From: Glaciimonas immobilis
GTDB taxonomy: Bacteria > Pseudomonadota > Gammaproteobacteria > Burkholderiales > Burkholderiaceae_D
Length of the DNA: 64,000 nt
NCBI RefSeq assembly: GCF_011947285.1
Contig: NZ_JAAOZT010000008.1
Span: forward strand, 1 to 64,000
Direction of reading: 5' to 3'
In this document: in pieces, positions 28,613 to 37,269 of the stretch
Numbering within the stretch: position 1 is the stretch's first letter
How the letters are laid out: every line of letters begins with the position of its first letter
Program-made: the position numbers and the translations under genes
Notes under the pieces: model-generated
What the model was told of the DNA's origin: nothing
What the model saw: only the letters and a program-made list of their open reading frames with translations
Databases searched by the model: none

Positions 28613-29821
28613 TTAGAACTTGTGACGGACACCAACTGTAACTGCAGCTTGGTTACCAGTCGAACCAAGTGAATCGCCTAGGATACCTGGGTTGATAGCG
28701 TTGCTAGCGTGCAGGTATGAAGCAAATGCATACAAGTCAGTACGCTTCGACAGGAAGTAATCAGTACCCAGATTAACTTGGGTCAATTTACCTTTAGCTG
28801 AACCAGCGTCAACAAAATTCAACTTAGTGTATTGAACACTAGCTAATAAATGCAACGGTGCTGTCAATGAATAGTTAGTACCTAATTCAAAGATGTTAGC
28901 ACGGTTGTTGTTGATGCTGCCGATGCCGAAAGTACCAGTAGGAACTGGGTTAGCAGCAGTAGCGCCTGAAGCAGTTGCCAGATTCTGGGTTACGCGTGAC
29001 CAGTTACCGTACAAACGGGCAGGACCAGCTTGATAGCTAGCACCCAGACTGAATACTTTCAGTGCTGTAGAGCCTGGATTGCCGGCTGTGAAAATAGTGC
29101 CGTTGATCAAGCTTGTGTCTGAAGGGGAACCTGGAGTTGCCCCTGCTGTAGGTGTCGCAGCAGTTGTAACACCTTTTTTCGCTTGGTAGTAAGCAGCATA
29201 CAGGCCGATAGGACCGTTAGCGTATTGACCGCCCAGACCGAACGACTGACCTGAAGTTGTCGAACCTGCAGTTTCGCCGAAACCGTAGATTGCGCTAGCT
29301 GTAAAGCCAGACAAATTTGTTGTGTTGTAACGGATTGAATTTTGGGTACGTACACCTTCCAAACGGTCCAGATTGTGGCCAACATTACCAGTTACGCCAC
29401 CGAAATCTTGAACCGAAGTCCATTGGCTTACATCATCCAGGATGTCTGTTTGACGACCTACCAGAACTGTACCAAATGCATCGCTGCTCAGACCAACAAC
29501 CGACTTACGACGGAAAAGGTTTGTCTGGCCTTTATCGCCTTCTAATGCACCAGTATCATTTTTAAAGCCAGTTTCCAATTGGAAAACCGCTTTCAGACCG
29601 CCGCCCAGATCTTCAACGCCTTTGAAACCTAGGCGTGAGCCTTGGATAATGCCCGAGTTAACTGCAAACTTGTTGCCAGTTTTGCCAAGTGTAGGATTTG
29701 CTACGCGGTTTGTATAAGTGACGCCAGTGTCAACGATACCGTAGATTGTTACTGAGCTTTGAGCTTGTGCTGCACCTGCGATTGCGCCGAGTACGGCCAG
29801 TGCGATTAGTGATTTCTTCAT
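28613..29821 (-). CDS. Gram-negative porin (Burkholderiales OmpC/Omp38 type)
   Basis: About 402 residues. Signal peptide MKKSLIALAVLGAIAGAAQA is followed by QSSVTIYGIVDTGV, the standard start of betaproteobacterial trimeric porins. A 16-stranded barrel is implied by alternating segments such as SRLGFKGVEDLGGGLKAVFQLE, and the chain ends VTVGVRHKF with the terminal Phe used for outer-membrane assembly. I start at the ATG 29821, preceded by AAAGGA, rather than the upstream frame start at 29866, which lacks a signal sequence. Codon use looks strongly biased to common codons, consistent with high expression. Extracellular loops around residues 215-250 are Thr/Gly-rich. Confidence 0.92.
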   Translation of the reverse strand: MKKSLIALAVLGAIAGAAQAQSSVTIYGIVDTGVTYTNRVANPTLGKTGNKFAVNSGIIQGSRLGFKGVEDLGGGLKAVFQLETGFKNDTGALEGDKGQTNLFRRKSVVGLSSDAFGTVLVGRQTDILDDVSQWTSVQDFGGVTGNVGHNLDRLEGVRTQNSIRYNTTNLSGFTASAIYGFGETAGSTTSGQSFGLGGQYANGPIGLYAAYYQAKKGVTTAATPTAGATPGSPSDTSLINGTIFTAGNPGSTALKVFSLGASYQAGPARLYGNWSRVTQNLATASGATAANPVPTGTFGIGSINNNRANIFELGTNYSLTAPLHLLASVQYTKLNFVDAGSAKGKLTQVNLGTDYFLSKRTDLYAFASYLHASNAINPGILGDSLGSTGNQAAVTVGVRHKF

Positions 29822-30558
29822 TTGACGTCCTTTATTTGGAAAAGCCTGCTTTAAGGATCCGTACATCTGTCGGATGGGAGAACATTAATGGCTCCGGCTG
29901 TACAGTCTGGCGGTTTGGTGTTTTGTGATGCTATTAATTTGTCGAAATTGTCAGAGGTAGGTGTTTATGTTGTATTTTTGTGACACAAATCCGGTGCCCT
30001 TCGGTGGGATCGATATTCGAACTCTTCTAGGGAGGGGAGGCGCAATTTTCACTGTTTTTGTGGTCCCGATGTTGTATTGATATTGTTTGCGCGGGCAGGA
30101 ACGGAAAGGCTATACGCCTTCGCTTGATGGGATTGTAAAAGAAGCGCTTATGGTCGCTTTAGCATGTCAGTTGGCGCAAGTAAAAGACAGGAAGGAGTGC
30201 GCCGGAGCTTGTGGAGTAAGCATGACTATATAGAAGGCTAAATAATCAACGCCTTAACGGCGAGTGATTAAAGACGGTTGAATTATGAAGGGCTTAGGCT
30301 GGGCCGTAAGAAAATAAATTCTAATTAAGGTCCTAAATACTAAATCGTTTCTAAAGGAAGATAGCTTACTTTTAGCAGACAATGTCATCATTTATATGCC
30401 GTAAAGAAATATTTCAGTGAATTTGTACAGGTTTTCAGATTAACAATTGAAAAAAAATCAAATTGTTGTATTAAAGCTGCGAACTTTATTGAAAATTAGT
30501 ATCAAATAAAGGATTCCCCTTTTATCGGGGATAATTTACGCTTTTGCATGTGGGTGTT
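29822..30558. other. 737-base AT-rich gene-free region between porin and Sel1 genes
   Basis: Divergent upstream region of the porin (left) and Sel1-repeat gene (right). The right half (about 30300-30510) is markedly AT-rich and includes a hairpin AACAATT/AATTGTT around an A-rich loop, which could attract H-NS-like proteins. TCCCC (30515-30519) with GGGGA (30527-30531) forms a small hairpin 28 bases before the Sel1 ATG. No gene recognised. Confidence 0.5.
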
Positions 30559-32274
30559 ATGGCTAAACGGGAAGACTTGGCAATTATCCGCGCGGCGCGG
30601 GCTGGGCAGGCTTCTGCTCAGCTTGCGTTGGGCCAGCGCTATCTGTTCGGGGGCAACGGATTGCCGCAGAGCTTTCCTACCGCTTTACATTGGCTGGATC
30701 GCGCAGCCCAGCAAGGGGAGGCCGCGGCCTGGATTTTAATTGGCACGCACATTCCGCTGGAAGTCGCGCGCAGTGCTACCAACCCTCGGGATATATGCGC
30801 CTGGTACGAGCGAGCATTTGATGCCGGTGTTATACGGGCGGGTTTGATTTTGGCGCAGCTGGTTTTGGACAGCAGCCTTTCTTTCAATGACAGCGCTGCG
30901 CTCAATATGTTTGCGGCCAGCGCGCTGCGTGCGCTGGAAGTAGCCGCTCATGCAGGGATTCCCGATGCGCAGTGGCTATTGGCGCAGCACGCGGCTCGCG
31001 CGGATCGAATTACCGCAAAAGTCGCCAGCCAAAACAATGAAAATATCACTATTGCTGCCGCGATTGACGCCGCGCAGGCGGGCAGGGTCGACCGATCCGC
31101 TCGACATAGTGAAAACCCTGGTGAAATAGTTAGCACAGCGATTTCGAACAACGTTGCCACGCTGGCCTGGACCGCGAGGGCGGCCGACGCTGGCATTATG
31201 CAAGCCCAGCATTCGCTGGCAAAGAGGGCATGGGAAAAAGGAGAATGGACGGCGTTTTTAGAGCGCGGCTTGCCGTTGGCGCGCGCAGTGGCACAACAGT
31301 TTGGCGGAGAGTTAGCGCAATTGCATGCCCCATCCGAATCTTTAGCGCGGCGTTTGGGTGAGGCCAATTTATTGCTGTTGCATCGGAGCGCCCGGGCGCT
31401 GATGACGTTGGGGAATTTTGATGCCAGCGAGGTACAGCAATTTTTAGAGTTGGCAGCTTCTGCCGACGATAAATGCGCGCAGCTGGATCTCGGGCTTTGG
31501 TACGCTCGAATGGATAGCGATGGTGAGCGCATTGTTGTGGGTGCGGGATCGGCCAATTACAAGAAGGCGATTCGTTGGCTCACCCATGCGGGAGAAAGGG
31601 GTTTGGCCGAGGCATGGTATGCGTTGTCGCGCATTTACCTGAAGTCCGAATTCTCTCAGCGTAATCTGGCTGACATGCAGCGCCATCTGGAGCATGCCGC
31701 CGAAATGGGACACCGGGCGGCGCAACTGGAACGCGGCGTTAGCGCCTGGCGCAATCGGCGCGAAAAATTAACCAATGATGTGCAGGCAGTCTACTGGCTA
31801 CAAAAAGCTGCCACCCAAGGCTGTGCCGAGGCGCAAACTTTGCTAGCAAAAATCGCGGATCGGGCGCACCCAATGGCTTGGGCACTGAGCGCCAAACAGC
31901 AGTTAACCCGGGAGTTAGTCGCCAGTCATCCGTTTTTGGTGGCGCGCATTGAGTTAGCCCTATTGTTTGGATTGAGTCGGCCCGAGGCTTTACTGCTGGA
32001 CTTGAATCAGGCTGATAGTGGTCACTGTTTGGTGGTGGATATTCGCGCATCGTATGCCCGTAGCAAGCGGCGACTGATACTGATCGAAACTGGTGACGAA
32101 CGTCAGGCGCTGAACAGGATCGCGCGATTGTTTGAAGATGTTGACTGCGGTTCGGACGGGCCAGAAGGTAATTACCGACAGCGTCTGTACCGCTTCAAGA
32201 CCGCGTTGCCCGGGCTGGAATTGACCGATGTCAGCACGGAGGACGGGGAAAGATTGGCGGAGAGCGTAAGCTAA
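30559..32274 (+). CDS. Sel1-repeat (SLR) protein
   Basis: About 571 residues built from Sel1-like helical repeats: ASAQLALGQRYLFGGNGLPQ with ALHWLDRAAQQGEA near the N-terminus, several degenerate units, then AIRWLTHAGERGLAEAWYALS, MQRHLEHAAEMGHRAAQLER and VYWLQKAATQGCAEAQTLLA. The last 120 residues (LFGLSRPEALLLDLNQADSGHCLVVDIR onward) are a separate, non-repeat domain I do not recognise. No signal peptide is evident. Sel1 repeats serve as protein-interaction scaffolds. TTG (30544) and GTG (30550) starts are in frame upstream; the ATG at 30559 is a guess as no strong ribosome site is present. It stands alone, divergent from the porin. Confidence 0.75.
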   Translation: MAKREDLAIIRAARAGQASAQLALGQRYLFGGNGLPQSFPTALHWLDRAAQQGEAAAWILIGTHIPLEVARSATNPRDICAWYERAFDAGVIRAGLILAQLVLDSSLSFNDSAALNMFAASALRALEVAAHAGIPDAQWLLAQHAARADRITAKVASQNNENITIAAAIDAAQAGRVDRSARHSENPGEIVSTAISNNVATLAWTARAADAGIMQAQHSLAKRAWEKGEWTAFLERGLPLARAVAQQFGGELAQLHAPSESLARRLGEANLLLLHRSARALMTLGNFDASEVQQFLELAASADDKCAQLDLGLWYARMDSDGERIVVGAGSANYKKAIRWLTHAGERGLAEAWYALSRIYLKSEFSQRNLADMQRHLEHAAEMGHRAAQLERGVSAWRNRREKLTNDVQAVYWLQKAATQGCAEAQTLLAKIADRAHPMAWALSAKQQLTRELVASHPFLVARIELALLFGLSRPEALLLDLNQADSGHCLVVDIRASYARSKRRLILIETGDERQALNRIARLFEDVDCGSDGPEGNYRQRLYRFKTALPGLELTDVSTEDGERLAESVS

Positions 32275-32365
32275 AAGTTGTCGTCTGAAGCAATGCACGC
32301 CTCCGCTCATTTAAAAAGTGCGGCTAGTCAGTGGCAGTCTCAATCTCCGTTTTAATCTAAACTTC

Positions 32366-32389
32366 ATCTAAATCTAAATCTAAATCTAA
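32366..32389. repeat. Four tandem ATCTAA hexamers overlapping the dapF stop codon
   Basis: Four exact ATCTAA copies. On the minus strand they read ATTTAG in the dapF frame, so the real stop (32386-32388) is followed by further in-frame TAG codons. Slippage in the array cannot lengthen the protein. Confidence 0.85.
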
Positions 32390-33237
32390 ATTTCAATTTC
32401 ACCCTCAAACACGGTCACCGCTGGTCCGGTCATTTTGACTGACTGGCCGATGCCTTCCCATGATATCGATAGTTCGCCTCCGCGAGTCAGGACTTTAACC
32501 GGAGAGTCCAGCAAGCCGCGTTGTATACCTGCGACGGCAGCGGCGCAGGCACCGGTGCCACAGGCTAGCGTTTCGCCGGCGCCGCGTTCGTAAACGCGCA
32601 GCTTGATTTGATGCCGCTCGACGATCTGCATGAAGCCCGCGTTGACGCGTTTGGGGAAGCGCGGGTGATGCTCAATCACCGGACCGTCGGCCAGGACGGG
32701 CGCTGCATCGGTATCGGCCACCACTTGGACAGCGTGCGGATTGCCCATGGAGACCACCGAAAACAGAACGGTCTTGCCATGGATATCCACCGGCCATAGC
32801 GTATCCATTCCTTGCTGTTTTGGCTGCAGGTTGCTGGCATCGAATGGCACTCTGGGAGGGTCGAGAACCGGTGCGCCCATGTCAACGGTAATAGATCCAT
32901 CGTCCTCCAGCGCTGGTTCAATCACGCCGCACATGGTCTCGACTTTGATTGTGCGTTTTTGAGTAAGGCCTTTTTCGGTGACGAATTTAACGAATGCGCG
33001 GGCACCGTTACCGCATTGCTCCACTTCGCCGCCGTCGGCGTTATAAATACGATAGCGAAAATCGACTCCGGCGATGCGTGGTTTTTCGACGACCAGAATT
33101 TGATCGGCGCCGATGCCAAAGCGTCGGTCGCCCAGCGCCCGCCACTGGGAGGGCGTGAAATCAATGTCTTGATTGATCGCATCAATGACAATGAAATCGT
33201 TACCCGCGCCGTGCATTTTTGTAAATTTTAGTTTCAT
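32386..33237 (-). CDS. dapF: Diaminopimelate epimerase
   Basis: 283 residues. It converts LL- to meso-diaminopimelate for lysine and peptidoglycan synthesis. The two catalytic cysteines are in the motifs [11 protein letters not shown] and [11 protein letters not shown], and the N-terminus ([16 protein letters not shown]) is standard. It is preceded on the same strand, about 140 bases away, by the two lipid A acyltransferase genes. In many relatives dapF is followed directly by DUF484-xerC; here the Sel1 gene and porin lie between. Confidence 0.96.
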   Translation of the reverse strand: MKLKFTKMHGAGNDFIVIDAINQDIDFTPSQWRALGDRRFGIGADQILVVEKPRIAGVDFRYRIYNADGGEVEQCGNGARAFVKFVTEKGLTQKRTIKVETMCGVIEPALEDDGSITVDMGAPVLDPPRVPFDASNLQPKQQGMDTLWPVDIHGKTVLFSVVSMGNPHAVQVVADTDAAPVLADGPVIEHHPRFPKRVNAGFMQIVERHQIKLRVYERGAGETLACGTGACAAAVAGIQRGLLDSPVKVLTRGGELSISWEGIGQSVKMTGPAVTVFEGEIEI

Positions 33238-33377
33238 AAGGTAATTATAGAGCCGTAAGATAAAAATGCGGGGCGCGAGTTTCGGGCTTTAATCGCCCTA
33301 ACCGTAATACCTTATTTTACGTCTGGTTCGTTTCATCCAATTTGCGTAGCGATGTTCTGGTATCGTCAATTAACCAC

Positions 33378-34247
33378 TTAATAGGGGCCGGGTGCGCCTT
33401 CTGGTCGGGTTTTAAAGCGTTTGTGCGCCCAAAAGTACTCCGCAGGTGCTTCGAGCACTCGGGCTTCGATAAATGCATTCATGCGGCGCGTGGCTTTTGT
33501 TAGGTCGTCACCGGGATAATTATCCCAAGCGGGATAAAAGGTCACCTTCCAGCCTTTATATCCGGGCAAATACGTGGCGATCATTGGTACCACGCTGGCC
33601 TTGGTAGCCGCAGCTATTCTGGCGGGTGCCGTTAAGGTCGCCGCAGGAATCCCAAAAAACGGTACAAATTCCGCGTCTTTAGTCCCGAAATCCATATCCG
33701 GCAACATAATAAACGGGAGACCTTCACGCATGGCACGAATGATCGGTTTAACGCCTTGTTCTCGTGTAAATAATTTTACAGGGCGAAAGCGCGACCGGCC
33801 TTTAAGCAGTGCGGCGTCTACCACCGCGTCCTGCTGGCGCGAATAAATAGTGCAAATCGACAGGGACGAATTGAGTACCAGCGCAATACCCGGTATTTCC
33901 AAACAGACGAAATGCGGACATAGCAGGATCGTAGGCCCGGCTTTTAAGGTTTCTAGCGGCAAATCGGACTCAATTTTGATTAGTCTTCTGAGGCGCGCTT
34001 CAGACGCCCACCATAAGACGCTGCGTTCTAATGCGCTGCGAGAATAGGCCTGAAAATGGCGGCGCGCCAGTGCAATGCGCTCCTGTTCCGGCATGTCGGG
34101 AAAGCACAATTGAAGATTAATCAGCGTAATGTGACGCCGCGGTTTCATGATGATGAATAACAGCGATCCCAGCGCTTCGCCCAGCGGGCCAAGTACCCAT
34201 AGCGGTAGCCAATGGGTCAGCCAGAGCAAGAAAATCAGCACTTTCAT
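33378..34247 (-). CDS. Lipid A biosynthesis lauroyl/myristoyl-type acyltransferase (LpxL/LpxM family), second of pair
   Basis: 289 residues. An N-terminal membrane helix (FLLWLTHWLPLWVLGPLGEALG) anchors it to the inner membrane. The acyltransferase HX4E motif is His112 to Glu117 (PHFVCLE), with the IMLPDMDFG segment further on. It transfers a secondary acyl chain from acyl-ACP to the lipid A precursor. Its ATG at 34247 overlaps the TGA of the upstream paralogue, so translation is coupled; the longer frame to 34343 runs into that paralogue. Which position each enzyme acylates cannot be told. Confidence 0.88.
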   Translation of the reverse strand: MKVLIFLLWLTHWLPLWVLGPLGEALGSLLFIIMKPRRHITLINLQLCFPDMPEQERIALARRHFQAYSRSALERSVLWWASEARLRRLIKIESDLPLETLKAGPTILLCPHFVCLEIPGIALVLNSSLSICTIYSRQQDAVVDAALLKGRSRFRPVKLFTREQGVKPIIRAMREGLPFIMLPDMDFGTKDAEFVPFFGIPAATLTAPARIAAATKASVVPMIATYLPGYKGWKVTFYPAWDNYPGDDLTKATRRMNAFIEARVLEAPAEYFWAHKRFKTRPEGAPGPY

Positions 34248-35110
34248 GCGTGGTCCTGACTGGTCGGTGCGGCATCGCGTGGTGCACTGACGCCCGGCGG
34301 TGTTTTGTAGCGGTTGTAGCTCCAGATATATTGTGACGGACAACGTGCTATAAGTTTTTCCATCGCGGTGTTAATGGCGTACGCTTGTTGCTCGGGCGTG
34401 TCGCCCAATTCTTCCTCAAACGGGACAAAGCGAATCACAAAGCCGCGCCCCCAAGGCAGGCGCTCCGCATACGAAAGAATAATCGGCGCACCGCTCATCT
34501 GATGCAACTTGGCCGACAAGGTCATGGTATAAGCCGGTTTGCCAAAAAATTTTGCCCACACGCCTTCGCCGTTTTGCGGCACCTGATCGGGCAGCAAGCC
34601 AATGGCTTGTCCTTTTTTGAGGGCTTTTAGCAATGCGCGCACGCCAGTCAGGTTGGCGGGAGCCAGATGTAAATTGGGGCGTGCACGCGCTCCTTCAATC
34701 AACGGCTTTAACGCTGCTTTGCGGGGCGGACGGTAGAGAGCCGTGAGAGAGGTTTTGGCCGCAATCGCTTGGGCAATGATCTCAAAACATCCAAGATGCG
34801 GCGTGAGGAAGATGACGCCGGTTTTGGCGTCAAGCGCGCATTGTGCTAATTCCCAGTTCTCAATGCGGGCGGTGCGCAGCACTTTCTCAGGTGCCGCGCA
34901 CCAGACAAAGGGCAACTCGAACATACTTTTGCCGGACTCACGGATCGCCTGCGACAGGTAGCGATGATAACCGGCACGGTCTAAGTTGGCTTTTAGCTTA
35001 CGTCGATAGGACGGCGATAAAAGATAGACGATCCAGCCGACCGTAGCCCCAATTGCATGCAATAAAAATAAGGGCAGCAACGATAAAAGTGCGAAGAGTT
35101 TAACAAGCAT
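34244..35110 (-). CDS. Lipid A biosynthesis acyltransferase (LpxL/HtrB family), first of pair
   Basis: 288 residues, from the ATG at 35110, which gives an N-terminal membrane segment (LVKLFALLSLLPLFLLHAIGATVGWIVYLLSPSYRRK). The HX4E motif is His105 to Glu110 (PHLGCFE) and the GLLPDQVP motif follows. It is a paralogue of the next gene; two-gene acyltransferase tandems upstream of dapF and divergent from metK are usual in Burkholderiales. A longer frame starts at 35233 but adds a Cys/His-rich segment unlike the family. Confidence 0.88.
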   Translation of the reverse strand: MLVKLFALLSLLPLFLLHAIGATVGWIVYLLSPSYRRKLKANLDRAGYHRYLSQAIRESGKSMFELPFVWCAAPEKVLRTARIENWELAQCALDAKTGVIFLTPHLGCFEIIAQAIAAKTSLTALYRPPRKAALKPLIEGARARPNLHLAPANLTGVRALLKALKKGQAIGLLPDQVPQNGEGVWAKFFGKPAYTMTLSAKLHQMSGAPIILSYAERLPWGRGFVIRFVPFEEELGDTPEQQAYAINTAMEKLIARCPSQYIWSYNRYKTPPGVSAPRDAAPTSQDHA

Positions 35111-35280
35111 TGGGAGGCGGAAAAGGGCGTTTTGCCGAAAAGGGGTAAAAGGCGTAAAATAACACAATGTTGAATCGGCAACGCTGCATGAACAACAATG
35201 CAAGCGGTAATTTGCGTAATGCCATGATAGCAAGAAAGACTCCTGTCGTTGGTTTAACGAGTTTAAGTACGGAGTTTAAA

Positions 35281-35356
35281 TATCAAGCTTAATTATCAAG
35301 CTTAATTATCAAGCTTAATACCGAGCTTAATACCGAGCTTAAATGTCTAGCTTGAA
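35281..35356. repeat. Six tandem 12-13 bp units upstream of metK
   Basis: Units TATCAAGCTTAAT (twice), TATCAAGCTTAA, TACCGAGCTTAA, TACCGAGCTTAAA and TGTCTAGCTTGAA run head to tail. Each contains an AGCTT core, partly palindromic (TTAAGCTTAA-like at junctions). The last unit contains the candidate metK -35 box. It could be an operator array or a simple replication-slippage repeat. Confidence 0.8.
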
Positions 35357-35480
35357 TATCCGGCACTTGATACACATATACAACTATGGAAGTCGATCGT
35401 CGGTCACGCGATGATCTGAAATCAGCTAAACTGCACCAGAGTCAGGTTTCACAAAATACATCCGCCGAGTTAATAGACAA

Positions 35481-35577
35481 CTTGCGAAGCGGTATATAAA
35501 TTTCGCTAAAGCGTCGCAGGCTCTACAGTAGGACTGCGGCACGGTCACCACTGTAATTATTTTTTCGCCGGAGCCTG
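35481..35577 (+). promoter_or_regulatory. metK leader with two mutually exclusive pairings, one masking the Shine-Dalgarno
   Basis: Pairing 1: CTTGCGA (35481-35487) with TCGCAGG (35514-35520, one G-T wobble), enclosing AGCG/CGCT (35488-35491, 35504-35507). Pairing 2: CAGGCTC (35517-35523) with GAGCCTG (35571-35577), perfect over 7 bp, enclosing TACAGT (35524-35529) with ACTGTA (35550-35555). Pairing 2 includes the metK ribosome site GGAG (35570-35573). The two share bases 35517-35520 and cannot coexist. This is the layout of a translational riboswitch or similar RNA switch; SAM would be the natural ligand, but I do not recognise a known SAM-riboswitch class. Confidence 0.5.
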
Positions 35578-35578
35578 T

Positions 35579-36736
35579 ATGACACATGAATATCTCTTCA
35601 CCTCTGAATCCGTTTCTGAGGGCCATCCCGACAAAGTCGCGGATCAAATTTCCGATGCTATTCTTGACGCCATTCTGGCACAAGATCCTGCTGCACGCGT
35701 CGCCGCTGAAACGCTGGTGAATACAGGCTTGGTGGTATTGGCCGGTGAAGTAACTACCTTCGCAAACGTCGATTACATCAATGTCGCCCGTGAGACCATC
35801 AAACGCATTGGTTACGATAACGCAGATTACGGAATAGATTACAAAAGCTGTGCGGTCCTGGTCGCCTACGACAAGCAGTCGCCAGATATCGCCCAAGGGG
35901 TGGATGAGGGTAAGGGACTGGATCTGGATCAAGGTGCTGGCGATCAAGGCTTGATGTTTGGCTACGCTTGCGATGAGACCCCGGAACTGATGCCCGCAGC
36001 CATCTACTATGCCCATCGCATCGTTGAGCGCCAATCCCAATTGCGCAGAGACGGGCGTTTGCCGTGGTTGCGTCCCGATGCCAAGTCGCAAGTCACGCTG
36101 AAATACGTAGACGGTGTGCCAGTTGCCATCGATACCATCGTATTGTCCACGCAGCATGCGCCGGATATGCAGCATAAGGCAATCGAGGAAGCTGCTATCG
36201 AAGAGATCATCAAGCCAGTGGTGCCTACGGAATGGCTAAAAAACACGCGTTACCTGATTAATCCTACCGGACGTTTTGTCATCGGTGGACCGCAAGGCGA
36301 TTGCGGTTTGACCGGTCGCAAAATTATTGTCGATACGTATGGAGGCGCAGCCCCACATGGCGGTGGTGCTTTCTCCGGTAAAGATCCGTCGAAAGTAGAT
36401 CGTTCCGCTGCATACGCCGGTCGTTACGTCGCTAAGAATATTGTCGCTGCCGGTTTGGCGACGCGTTGCCAGATTCAGGTTTCCTATGCCATCGGCATCG
36501 CTAAGCCTACTTCGGTGATGGTGACGACATTTGGCACTGGCAAGATCAGCGATGAAAAGCTGGCGCAACTCGTGCTGGAGCATTTTGATTTGCGGCCGAA
36601 GGGCATCGTACAGATGCTTGATCTGTTACGTCCAATCTATGAAAAAACCGCGGCATACGGCCATTTTGGTCGTGAAGAGCCGGACTTCAGTTGGGAGCGG
36701 ACCGATAGAGCTGCCGTATTGAAAGCCGCGTTGTAA
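35579..36736 (+). CDS. metK: S-adenosylmethionine synthetase
   Basis: 385 residues. It makes SAM from methionine and [26 protein letters not shown] at the N-terminus contains the ATP-binding His and Asp, [12 protein letters not shown] is the signature 1 hexapeptide region, and [19 protein letters not shown] is signature 2 with its P-loop-like lysine. Length matches the family. It begins the methyl-cycle block with ahcY and metF further right, and its leader can fold to hide the ribosome site. Confidence 0.97.
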   Translation: MTHEYLFTSESVSEGHPDKVADQISDAILDAILAQDPAARVAAETLVNTGLVVLAGEVTTFANVDYINVARETIKRIGYDNADYGIDYKSCAVLVAYDKQSPDIAQGVDEGKGLDLDQGAGDQGLMFGYACDETPELMPAAIYYAHRIVERQSQLRRDGRLPWLRPDAKSQVTLKYVDGVPVAIDTIVLSTQHAPDMQHKAIEEAAIEEIIKPVVPTEWLKNTRYLINPTGRFVIGGPQGDCGLTGRKIIVDTYGGAAPHGGGAFSGKDPSKVDRSAAYAGRYVAKNIVAAGLATRCQIQVSYAIGIAKPTSVMVTTFGTGKISDEKLAQLVLEHFDLRPKGIVQMLDLLRPIYEKTAAYGHFGREEPDFSWERTDRAAVLKAAL

Positions 36737-37269
36737 GTTGCGCCGACACGCCGTTGCGGGATGGCAATAACCGCCGGGCAAGACGATGGGGATTTTTTGC
36801 CGTCGCTATTGGTAGGGGCTATTGTTATGGATATGTTGTGTATAGGTAAATAATAAGTTGGGAGCTTAGCTTCCAATTATTTTAGATCAGCAGAATCGCC
36901 CCGCGCCATAATGTTTGGTATTGGTAAGGTCCTTGCCGCGCCCGTGACTTGCCGTCCGGCGACGTTCATCCATGGGTTTGGCAATTCATCATTAAAAAAC
37001 TGGGATTAATTAGGATGTAAGTTGGTGCTCATAGAGCCGCAACGGGTAGTCAGGAGTTTGGGCGCGCCTTTTATTTTACTCAACGGTCGCCCTGAAAAGG
37101 TGCAATTGCTATTAAAATGGTGCTTTGCTGACTTCTAACGATTAGTTACCTTGCGTTGCTTTCTGAAGTCCAGATTAGGCCGTATTTTTTCAGTGCACTT
37201 CCGCCGTAAATCATCCCACCGTAAATCATTTTTATCGTGCTTGTCGAATTTATTGGGCGTTACGCTATC
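36737..37269. other. 533-base gene-free region between metK and the AI-2E permease gene
   Basis: Contains the probable metK terminator. Two direct copies of CCGTAAATCAT lie just upstream of the permease gene (about 37202-37229). No gene or known RNA recognised. Confidence 0.45.
36852..36882 (+). terminator. Probable metK terminator
   Basis: TTGGGAGCT (36858-36866) pairs with AGCTTCCAA (36868-36876), extended by AATAA/TTATT, then TTTTAG. The loop is tight and the hairpin lies about 115 bases past the metK stop. Confidence 0.5.

Larger units (their letters stand above)
35111..35578. other. Divergent intergenic region between lipid A genes and metK
   Basis: 468 bases holding a 12-13 bp tandem array (35281-35356), a candidate metK promoter (TTGAAT at 35352-35357 and CATATA 17 bases further) and the structured metK leader (35481-35577). 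The promoter for the acyltransferase pair should lie at the left end. Confidence 0.5.

Noticed and set aside
29980-30060. tRNA-like TTCGAA segment near the porin promoter
   Set aside because: No acceptor stem or anticodon arm can be drawn around it.
30948-31556. 202-codon frame antisense to the Sel1 gene
   Set aside because: Ala/Ser/Arg-rich mirror of the Ala-rich Sel1 repeats.
35470-35520. SAM-II riboswitch upstream of metK, suggested by GCTAAAG
   Set aside because: The other conserved SAM-II blocks and the pseudoknot geometry are missing; the leader is better described by the two alternative stems.
35426-36175. Long open frame (249 codons) antisense to metK
   Set aside because: It mirrors the codon pattern of metK, has no ribosome site or recognisable domain, and metK is certain.
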